Assembly: GCA_038240875.1 (NCBI GenBank)
Contig: JBBRGG010000097.1
Span: forward strand, 1 to 12,300
Direction of reading: 5' to 3'
DNA: 12,300 nucleotides
DNA from: JBBRGG01 sp038240875
GTDB taxonomy: Bacteria > Planctomycetota > Phycisphaerae > Phycisphaerales > UBA1924
Made by a program: the position numbers and the translations under genes. The notes beneath the pieces are model-generated. The model was not told the DNA's origin. It made no database searches and was given only the letters and a program-made list of their open reading frames with translations. The stretch's first letter is position 1, and each line of letters starts with the position of its first letter. Below, piece after piece: positions 7,099 to 12,300 of this stretch.

Positions 7099-7707
7099 TT
7101 ACCCGCACGCCTTCTCGATCTCACTGCGCAGCCCCACGCAAACCGCGTGTAAACGTTCCGCTTCTGCCAACATCTTCGCTCGTTCCGCCTCGGGCAACTG
7201 AGGCACATTAACCACCACATTCCACTTCGCCGCCGCGGCACACGCCTCCGCCAACACACCCGCAATTGCCAAATCACTCTTCAAAAACGTATTGGTCCTC
7301 CCGCACAACTCGCGCAGCACCCGCGCACACTCGCACGCCAATCCCAGCGCCGCCATCGGCGGCCTCACGCTCGCCGCCACCGCATCCGCCCACTCGGCAA
7401 CCCTTCGCGGATCTGTCTCGGGCAACCGCATCAACTCATTCACCACGCTGTATGCTCGCGCGTCTTCTTCAGCCAATTCAATAAACTTTCCTCGCGCCCG
7501 CCCCAGCACCAGCATCGTTTGCTCCATCATCGGCTGGTGCGCCACTAAGCTCTTTTTCCCAAGCGAATACGCAAGCACCATCTGCCCTAGTGCCGCGCCC
7601 AGCGCACCGGTCACCGCAGCGACCGCTCCACCGCCAGGCGTTGGCTGCTTGCTCGCGGTCTGCTCCAAAAATTCTTCAACACGCATCTGACTAAACGATG
7701 TAGGCAT
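7099..7707 (-). CDS. Cyclodeaminase/cyclohydrolase-family protein (FTCD-C/FchA-like)
   Basis: This 202-residue protein matches the all-helical family that includes formiminotetrahydrofolate cyclodeaminase and methenyltetrahydrofolate cyclohydrolase (FchA), enzymes of one-carbon folate metabolism. The diagnostic segment is FLEQTASKQPTPGGGAVAA (residues 13-31), with a Gly-rich turn at the active site; EEDARAYSVVNELMRLP near 80-95 carries the conserved acidic residues, and the length is typical of the stand-alone form. No partner formiminotransferase or histidine-degradation gene is nearby, so cyclohydrolase or another folate role is as likely as cyclodeaminase. The start is the ATG at 7707; no good Shine-Dalgarno is visible, and M8 is a possible alternative. 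It is divergently placed from the TIGR01777-type gene with 84 bases between and precedes the cysteine-cluster gene. Confidence 0.87.
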   Translation of the reverse strand: MPTSFSQMRVEEFLEQTASKQPTPGGGAVAAVTGALGAALGQMVLAYSLGKKSLVAHQPMMEQTMLVLGRARGKFIELAEEDARAYSVVNELMRLPETDPRRVAEWADAVAASVRPPMAALGLACECARVLRELCGRTNTFLKSDLAIAGVLAEACAAAAKWNVVVNVPQLPEAERAKMLAEAERLHAVCVGLRSEIEKACG

Positions 7708-7738
7708 AACCGACTTTAGGGGCTCTTGCTTGGCGTGC

Positions 7739-7746
7739 TTTATAGA
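7739..7746. promoter_or_regulatory. Candidate overlapping -10 boxes between divergent genes
   Basis: The sequence TTTATAGA reads TATAGA on the plus strand (7741-7746) and TATAAA on the minus strand (7744-7739). These sit 45 bases before the TIGR01777-type start and 31 bases before the cyclodeaminase-family start. Neither has a clear -35 partner, so this is only a hint of a shared divergent promoter in the 84-base gap. Confidence 0.22.
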
Positions 7747-7791
7747 TTGTTCGCATTCCGCCCGCTCGCCAGCCTTTGCGAGTCTACAACA

Positions 7792-9225
7792 ATGGATCTC
7801 ATGCTCGTAGTCGAACGCTCAACCTTTATTCCCTTCGCGCACGATGTGGTCGCGCAGGCGCTCGCACGCGCTGCCTTTGCACGCCGCCTCACGCCCGATT
7901 GGGCCCGCGTTCATCCCGACGGCTACGACCTCGGCGGCATCATCCTCAGCTGGCAAACTCCCCCCAATACCGCCTCACCCATCACACCCGCTACCAATAT
8001 TCTTACCGCCATGCAGTTCTCTGGCTGGATCAATAACGCTAGTGTCGAGTGCGACATCTACACCAACACTTCAACTCCAACGTCATCTGCAACGCCAGTA
8101 CCGAATCAATCTTCCTGCACCCTCACTACCCGCATCCGCTTCGACATCAGCCCCGAAGCCCGCGTCAAACGCCTCGGCGGCTCACTCGCCGACGTCGCCA
8201 GCGAATCACTCGCCAACCTCATCGACTTTCAACATCAGCGCCTGATAGGCGACCTCACACGCTTAGCACCCCTCGCCGCACTCGCGCTACGAACCAATCG
8301 CCCACTTCGCATTGCCATCTCGGGCGCATCAGGGCTTATCGGCCGCGCCCTATTTGAGCTACTCGCTGTCGGCGGCCATGATGTCATTCGCCTTGTCCGC
8401 ACCCACACCGTCGCGCCCGACGAAGCATTCTGGCAGCTTCCCATCGCCGACTCTGCTGGCTCAATTGACTCCAAAAAACTTGAAGGCCTCGACGCCCTCG
8501 TCCACCTCGCCGGCGAATCAATCGCCTCCGGCCGCTGGACCCGTCGCAAACGCGAACGCATTCGCGCCAGCCGCGTCGAAGGCACCCGCCTCATCGCCCG
8601 CGCCCTCGCCGCGCTCGATGTGCGCCCCTCCTGCATGGTTATGGCTTCGGGCATTCATTACTATGGCGACCGCGGCTCCGAAGAACTCACCGAAGCTTCC
8701 AGCCTTGGCTCCGGCTTTCTCGCTGAAGTTTCGCGCGAGTGGGAAGCCGCCGCCGACCCCGCTCGCGCCGCCAACATCCGCGTAGCGGCTCTTCGCATAG
8801 GCCAGGTTCTTTCCATGCGCGGCGGTGCACTGCCCATCTTCGAACGCCCCTTCCGGCTTGGCCTCGGCCCCGTCTTTGCCAGCGGCTCGCAATACTGGTC
8901 CTGGATCACACTTGACGACGTTCTTAGCGTCATCACTCTCGCCATCGCCACTCCCGACATTCAAGGCCCAATCAACACCACCGCGCCCGTCCCTGCAACC
9001 ATGGGCGAATTCGCGCAAACCCTCGCCCGCATCCTCGAACGCCCTCTCTTTGCCAAGGTTCCCGCATGGGCTCTTCGCACGCTTCTGGGCGATATGTCCG
9101 AAGCCGTCCTCACCAGCACTCGCGCCGTCCCAGACCGCCTTCGCGCCTCAACAATGAGCTTTCAATTCCCTCGCATCGAAGCCGCCCTGCGATGGGAATT
9201 AGGCAAACCCCTCCGAGAACGTTAA
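7792..9225 (+). CDS. TIGR01777-family NAD(P)-binding epimerase with N-terminal SRPBCC-like domain
   Basis: This 477-residue protein has three parts. Residues about 5-165 resemble the SRPBCC domain found in front of some members: VVERSTFIPFAHD, RRLTPDWARV and the closing IDFQHQRLIGDL helix. Residues about 172-425 are a Rossmann-fold epimerase-like domain with the dinucleotide motif GASGLIG (178-184), a DALVHLAGESIASGRW segment diagnostic of the family, and an active-site-like SGIHYYGDRG (Y290, Y291). The last 50 residues (FAKVPAWALRTLLGDMSEAVL onward) are the DUF1731 cap. The family relates to YfcH; the reaction is unknown. The ATG at 7792 is chosen because SRPBCC similarity starts immediately after; it has no Shine-Dalgarno, and ATG 7801 is an alternative. 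The SDR gene follows after 95 bases. Confidence 0.88.
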   Translation: MDLMLVVERSTFIPFAHDVVAQALARAAFARRLTPDWARVHPDGYDLGGIILSWQTPPNTASPITPATNILTAMQFSGWINNASVECDIYTNTSTPTSSATPVPNQSSCTLTTRIRFDISPEARVKRLGGSLADVASESLANLIDFQHQRLIGDLTRLAPLAALALRTNRPLRIAISGASGLIGRALFELLAVGGHDVIRLVRTHTVAPDEAFWQLPIADSAGSIDSKKLEGLDALVHLAGESIASGRWTRRKRERIRASRVEGTRLIARALAALDVRPSCMVMASGIHYYGDRGSEELTEASSLGSGFLAEVSREWEAAADPARAANIRVAALRIGQVLSMRGGALPIFERPFRLGLGPVFASGSQYWSWITLDDVLSVITLAIATPDIQGPINTTAPVPATMGEFAQTLARILERPLFAKVPAWALRTLLGDMSEAVLTSTRAVPDRLRASTMSFQFPRIEAALRWELGKPLRER

Positions 9226-9320
9226 CCCCACTCCGAGTACGCCGACCCAATCCGATCTCGCCCACCCCGCGTGAATCCCGCTTGAATCCCAGGCTTCTCC
9301 CGCAGCGAAACGATCCCATT

Positions 9321-10151
9321 ATGCGCACACCAATCCTGCTTTCCCCAACCTCCGATTCCACGAGCATACAACCCGGCATGCTTTCTTCCAACAACCCAAT
9401 CCCAGGCTGCGTCGTCCTCCTCGGTGCCACTGGCTCGGTCGCCTCCGCCGTCGCGCGCATCCTTGCACCGCGCACCAGCCTTGTCCTCGCCGCTCGCTCT
9501 CAAGACAAGCTCGGCGCCCTCATTGAATCGCTCTCCCCGCAAACTCCCGAGAGCATCGCGACCTTCGTCGGCGACGCAATGCAAACCTCATTTGCCGATT
9601 CCGCCGTCGCCCTCGGCGTCGAACGCTTCGGCCAGGTCAGCGCCATCGCCAACTTCGTCGGCTCCATCATCTTGAAACCCGCTCACACTACCACCGACGA
9701 AGAATTCGAACGCACCCTTCGCCTCAACCTCTGGTCCGCATTCGCCGCCGTCCGCGCGGGAGCCAAAGTCCTCCGCGAACATGGCGGCTCAATCCTCCTC
9801 TTTTCCACCGCCGCCGCCCGCACCGGCCTCCCCAATCACGAAGCAATCGCTGCTGCCAAAGGTGGCGTGATGGCCCTTGCCCAATCCGCCGCCGCCACCT
9901 ACGCACCCAACATACGCATCAACACCATCGCGCCCGGCCTTGTCCGTGCTGGCATGTCTCAACCAATCGTCGGCAACGAAATGGCCCTCAAAGCCTCCAT
10001 CGCCATGCACCCCGCCGGTCGCATCGGTGAACCCGCCGATATCGCCCCTCTCGCCGCCTGGCTCCTCTCTCCCGAATCTTCATTCGTCACCGGGCAAACC
10101 TTCGGCGTCGATGGCGGCCTCGCCACCGTTCGCACCCGCATCAAAGTATAA
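9321..10151 (+). CDS. Divergent short-chain dehydrogenase/reductase-like protein lacking the catalytic tyrosine
   Basis: This 276-residue protein has the SDR fold: cofactor loop LGATGSVA (34-41), the structural N136 in LRLNLWSAF, S162 in SILLFST, K180 in IAAAK, the IAPGLVR turn (203-209) and the GVDGGLA C-terminal motif (262-268). The usual YxxxK tyrosine is isoleucine (I176, codon ATC at 9846-9848), and two of three glycines of TGxxxGxG are replaced (S39, A41). NNAG is also degraded to NFVG. It therefore may not catalyse classical oxidoreduction, or may use another residue; SDRs with the related NHEAIAAAK stretch are, as far as I recall, a recurrent divergent subgroup. The ATG at 9321 gives a Ser/Thr/Pro-rich tail of about 27 residues; ATG 9378 is an alternative. 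It lies 95 bases after the TIGR01777-type gene and 27 bases before the membrane-redox fusion gene. Confidence 0.88.
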   Translation: MRTPILLSPTSDSTSIQPGMLSSNNPIPGCVVLLGATGSVASAVARILAPRTSLVLAARSQDKLGALIESLSPQTPESIATFVGDAMQTSFADSAVALGVERFGQVSAIANFVGSIILKPAHTTTDEEFERTLRLNLWSAFAAVRAGAKVLREHGGSILLFSTAAARTGLPNHEAIAAAKGGVMALAQSAAATYAPNIRINTIAPGLVRAGMSQPIVGNEMALKASIAMHPAGRIGEPADIAPLAAWLLSPESSFVTGQTFGVDGGLATVRTRIKV

Positions 10152-10178
10152 TTTTCCAACGCTTCCAAACTCACCCAC

Positions 10179-11234
10179 ATGCCAACCCCGCTTCATCTCA
10201 ACAACTCCAATCTACCTGACACAAACCCAGCCCCAAGCTGGATGCGTCTTTGTCTGCGTTTCGCCGCAATCTACAACATTGCCTGGGGTGCTTGGGCCAT
10301 CCTTGCACCCAACCACTTCTGGTCTCTTCTCGAAATGGACCTGCCAAACTACCCCTTCCTCTGGCAATGCATCGGCATGATCGTCGGTGTCTATGGCGTC
10401 GGCTACTGGATCGCCGGCAATAACCCCTACCGCCATTGGCCCATCGTTCTCGTCGGGCTCCTAGGCAAAATCCTCGGCCCAATTGGCTTCTTCGACGCAC
10501 ACTTCCTCCGCGATCTCGTCCCTCTTCGATTTGGCATCACCCTCCTTACCAACGATTTCGTCTGGTGGGTCCCCTTTTTCATCATCCTTTTTCGCGCGTA
10601 TCAACACCACGAATTCATCCGCCGAAACACGCTCACGCGCGACGCCAATTCCACCCAACCATCACCCGCTTTAACCTCCGCGCTCAAGCACGCCACCACA
10701 AACTTCGGCACTTCCCTCTTCGACCTCTCTCGCGAATCTCCGCTCCTGGTCGTCTTCCTTCGCCATTCCGGCTGCACATTCTGCCGCGAAGCTCTCGCCG
10801 ATATCGCAGCCAAACGCGCGCCCATCGAATCCCAAGGCGTCCGCATTCTCCTCGTCCACATGGGCACCGACGCCCAAGGTCAATCCACCTTCACACACTT
10901 TGGCGTCGCCGACCTCCCACGCATCAGCGACCCTGATCGAACCCTCTACCGCGCCTTCGACCTCTCCCGTGGCTCTCTCTCCCAACTCTTTGGACCACGT
11001 GTCCTCCTTCGCGGCCTTCGCGCCGGCATCATCGATCGCCATTTTGTCGGCACGCTCCAAGGCGACGGCCTTCAAATGCCCGGCGCATTCCTTATCCACA
11101 ATGGCATCATCCAGCGTGCCTTTCGCCACGCCGACGCCGCCGACCGCCCCGATTACTGCGAACTCGCCGCGCCAACCATCGCGCCAACCATCGCGCCAAC
11201 CATCGCGCCAACCATCGCGCCAACTACCGCATAA
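10179..11234 (+). CDS. Four-helix membrane domain fused to SelL/AhpC-TSA-like redox domain
   Basis: This 351-residue protein joins two parts. Residues about 24-140 carry four hydrophobic segments (about 27-44, 60-80, 87-107, 120-140) with many aromatic residues. Residues about 165-330 resemble the thioredoxin-fold SelL-related/peroxiredoxin-like-2 group: LLVVFLRHSGCTFCREALADI holds the C199-T-F-C202 pair, then GVRILLVHMG, the ISDPDRTLYRAFDLSRGSL segment and a GAFLIHNG strand. SelL proteins carry UxxU or CxxC at this site; here it is CxxC. The redox domain would face one side of the membrane; which side is not clear. The C-terminus is a run of APTI repeats from 12-bp units. The ATG at 10179 follows the SDR stop by 27 bases and has no Shine-Dalgarno. 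Function is inferred as a thiol-disulfide or peroxide reductase. Confidence 0.8.
   Translation: MPTPLHLNNSNLPDTNPAPSWMRLCLRFAAIYNIAWGAWAILAPNHFWSLLEMDLPNYPFLWQCIGMIVGVYGVGYWIAGNNPYRHWPIVLVGLLGKILGPIGFFDAHFLRDLVPLRFGITLLTNDFVWWVPFFIILFRAYQHHEFIRRNTLTRDANSTQPSPALTSALKHATTNFGTSLFDLSRESPLLVVFLRHSGCTFCREALADIAAKRAPIESQGVRILLVHMGTDAQGQSTFTHFGVADLPRISDPDRTLYRAFDLSRGSLSQLFGPRVLLRGLRAGIIDRHFVGTLQGDGLQMPGAFLIHNGIIQRAFRHADAADRPDYCELAAPTIAPTIAPTIAPTIAPTTA
11169..11228 (+). repeat. 12-bp minisatellite at the 3' end of the SelL-like gene
   Basis: Four perfect copies of GCGCCAACCATC (11169-11180, 11181-11192, 11193-11204, 11205-11216) are followed by a fifth copy with two changes. They encode APTI four times and then APTT just before the stop. 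The perfect identity points to recent slippage, and the 12-base unit keeps the frame, so copy number could vary between strains without breaking the gene. Confidence 0.9.
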
Positions 11235-11321
11235 CTATCTCGATGTAACAATCAGCCAATCGCGCCGTTCTCATCCTGTTCCAGCACGCTAGACCGCGCT
11301 CCAACTTGCTCCGTCGCACAT

Positions 11322-11876
11322 GTGTACGCTCTGTACGTGCACACATCACTCGCGACCAACACTCAACCCACGCGCCGCCTTTGGCTCGCTCTTCCACTCT
11401 TCTTCATCGTGACCTACGCCGCTGCATATATCGGCGCCGCTACCTCAATGGATGGCGTTCGCACCTGGTACACCACAATCAATAAACCAAGTTGGACACC
11501 ACCAGGCTGGCTCTTTGGCCCAGTCTGGTCCATCCTCTACACCATGATCGCGGTCGCGGGCTTTCTCGCGTGGCGAGCCTCGCGCCAACGTACCAATCCC
11601 AAACCGCTCGTCTCGCGATCAATCCTCTCTCGAAACGTCATGCCCCTCTTCTTCATCCAACTCGTTCTCAACGCGCTCTGGTCCTGGCTCTTCTTTGGCT
11701 TGCATCGCCCGGCTATAGCCCTCATCGACATCGTCCTCTTGCTCATTTCCATCTTCGCGTGCGCGTTTGCGATGCGAGCCTGGTCACGCACCGCCTTCAT
11801 CCTCATGCTTCCTTACGCCGCATGGGTTACCTTCGCCACCGCGCTCAACGCAGCCATGTGGTGGCTGAATCGGTAG
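11322..11876 (+). CDS. tspO: TspO/MBR-family tryptophan-rich membrane protein
   Basis: This protein of up to 184 residues is a five-helix TspO/MBR protein, a family that binds porphyrins and affects tetrapyrrole and stress responses in bacteria. Typical features are WYTTINKPSWTPPGWLFGPVW (49-69) with its Trp and Pro residues, the following LYTMIAVAGFLAWR helix, QLVLNALWSWLFFGLH (113-128), and the closing PYAAWVTFATALNAAMWWLN (164-183). The length is slightly above the usual 150-165 because of the N-terminus. The start at GTG 11322 is uncertain; GTG 11337 fits equally, and neither has a Shine-Dalgarno. It lies 87 bases after the SelL-like fusion gene on the same strand. A run of eight Ts lies two bases past its stop codon (11879-11886). 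Its neighbours suggest a role in redox or light stress, but that is inference. Confidence 0.92.
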   Translation: MYALYVHTSLATNTQPTRRLWLALPLFFIVTYAAAYIGAATSMDGVRTWYTTINKPSWTPPGWLFGPVWSILYTMIAVAGFLAWRASRQRTNPKPLVSRSILSRNVMPLFFIQLVLNALWSWLFFGLHRPAIALIDIVLLLISIFACAFAMRAWSRTAFILMLPYAAWVTFATALNAAMWWLNR

Positions 11877-11884
11877 AGTTTTTT

Positions 11885-11926
11885 TTGTGTGCGTGAAATT
11901 AACTTGAGTGATCGCTATGCACACAA
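11885..11926. repeat. Inverted repeat downstream of tspO
   Basis: TTGTGTGC (11885-11892) and its exact complement GCACACAA (11919-11926) can form a stem of 8 bp, extendable to 11 with two G-U pairs, around a loop of about 20 bases. It overlaps the end of the T-run that follows tspO. As the T-run lies on the 5' side in the plus direction it is not a standard intrinsic terminator. Confidence 0.5.
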
Positions 11927-11947
11927 CGCTCGCCGCGAATGCAAGAA

Positions 11948-11971
11948 GCCCACGAGGCTGTAACCGTGGGC
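11948..11971 (-). terminator. Hairpin between convergent genes, possible terminator
   Basis: GCCCACG (11948-11954) and CGTGGGC (11965-11971) form a perfect 7-bp GC-rich stem with a 10-base loop. In the minus direction it lies 57 bases after the stop of the PAPG-tailed gene and is followed by TTCTTG, a weak U-tract. It may end that transcript; a plus-strand role for tspO is also possible. Confidence 0.42.
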
Positions 11972-12027
11972 CTGCGCATCAGGAAGATTTCAAAACTTCA
12001 ACGAATCAATCTGCGCCGCACACTCAT

Positions 12028-12300
12028 TCAACGACGACGGCGAAGCCCGAACACCGCGATCCCGCCGATCATCCCAAGCACCCCCGGTGCTGGAATAACC
12101 GTCACCGCTACATTGTTCGTGCTGGGTGCAAAGTCGGCAATCACATTCACTGTGTAGTTGCGACTGGTAAACCCATTGCTCGGTAGCAAGCTCGCCGGAA
12201 CAATCGCCGTGATCGTCGCTCCGTTAAACGTCATCAAATTCGTGGGCAAATCAATCGCCGCTAGCTCGCCGCCAGCAATCCGGCTGATTCCGACAGGCAC
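12028..12300 (-). CDS. C-terminus of an exported protein with PAPG-type (PEP-CTERM-like) sorting tail, partial
   Basis: The minus-strand frame is open from the window edge to a TGA at 12028-12030, giving the last 90 residues. Residues before the tail (DLPTNLMTFNGATITAIVPA and NYTVNVIADFAP) are beta-rich, Thr/Asn/Ser-rich and look like an extracellular domain. The tail (about 12031-12099) has VIPAPG, then a hydrophobic helix of about 13 residues (VLGMIGGIAVFGL) and RRRR at the end. This layout matches PEP-CTERM-type signals recognised by an exosortase, with PAPG in place of PEP as is usual in Phycisphaerae. The protein is probably secreted or surface-attached; the N-terminus and domain identity lie beyond the window. 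No exosortase gene is in the window. Confidence 0.83.
   Translation of the reverse strand: MPVGISRIAGGELAAIDLPTNLMTFNGATITAIVPASLLPSNGFTSRNYTVNVIADFAPSTNNVAVTVIPAPGVLGMIGGIAVFGLRRRR

Noticed and set aside
6510..7211. Plus-strand frame of 233 codons opposite the cysteine-cluster gene
   Set aside because: The minus strand carries the ordered cysteine motif and a Shine-Dalgarno; the plus frame is Arg/His/Pro-rich and unrecognisable.
11169..11228. CRISPR-like array
   Set aside because: The 12-base units are contiguous with no spacers and are in frame at the end of a gene, so this is a coding minisatellite.
11879..11886. Intrinsic terminator at the T-run after tspO
   Set aside because: No GC-rich stem lies directly before the eight Ts; a CAGCC/GGCTG pair inside the gene end is 11 bases too far away.

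Overview
The window looks like a chromosomal segment of a planctomycete, most likely of the Phycisphaerae. The base composition is GC-rich with C-ending codons. The partial gene at the right edge ends in a PAPG-type sorting tail (V-I-P-A-P-G, a hydrophobic stretch, then four arginines), a form common in Phycisphaerae. Shine-Dalgarno signals are patchy and several genes appear to use GTG or TTG starts. This placement is inferred from style, not from a marker gene.

Layout. (1) Positions 1-2053, minus strand: a secreted HlyD/membrane-fusion-type periplasmic adaptor followed by a protein with two GAF-like regions that runs off the left edge. (2) 2054-2511: a divergent intergenic region of about 460 bases with a 12-bp perfect palindrome over the ribosome binding site of the next gene. 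(3) 2512-6379, plus strand: a DegT/DnrJ/EryC1/StrS sugar aminotransferase and two unrelated family-2 glycosyltransferases, probably a small glycan-building module. (4) 6417-7707, minus strand: a cyclodeaminase/cyclohydrolase-family protein and a YkgJ-type cysteine-cluster protein, spaced as an operon. (5) 7792-11876, plus strand: a TIGR01777-type protein (SRPBCC-like region + NAD(P)-binding epimerase + DUF1731), an SDR protein lacking the usual catalytic tyrosine, a four-helix membrane domain fused to a SelL/AhpC-TSA-like redox domain, and a TspO/MBR protein. (6) 11877-12027: a convergent intergenic region with two inverted repeats. (7) 12028-12300, minus strand: the C-terminus of a PAPG-tailed exported protein.

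How the genes may work together. The aminotransferase and the two glycosyltransferases fit synthesis of an amino-sugar-containing surface glycan. The HlyD-type adaptor and the GAF protein look like part of an export or efflux system that continues beyond the left edge. The four plus-strand genes at 7792-11876 share a redox or membrane-stress flavour (NAD(P) enzymes, CxxC thiol protein, TspO) and may form one or two transcription units. No tRNA, rRNA, CRISPR array, insertion sequence or phage gene was seen. The most unusual items are the SDR with a replaced catalytic tyrosine and altered cofactor loop, the membrane-domain/SelL-like fusion ending in a 12-bp minisatellite, and the palindrome that could mask the aminotransferase ribosome binding site.
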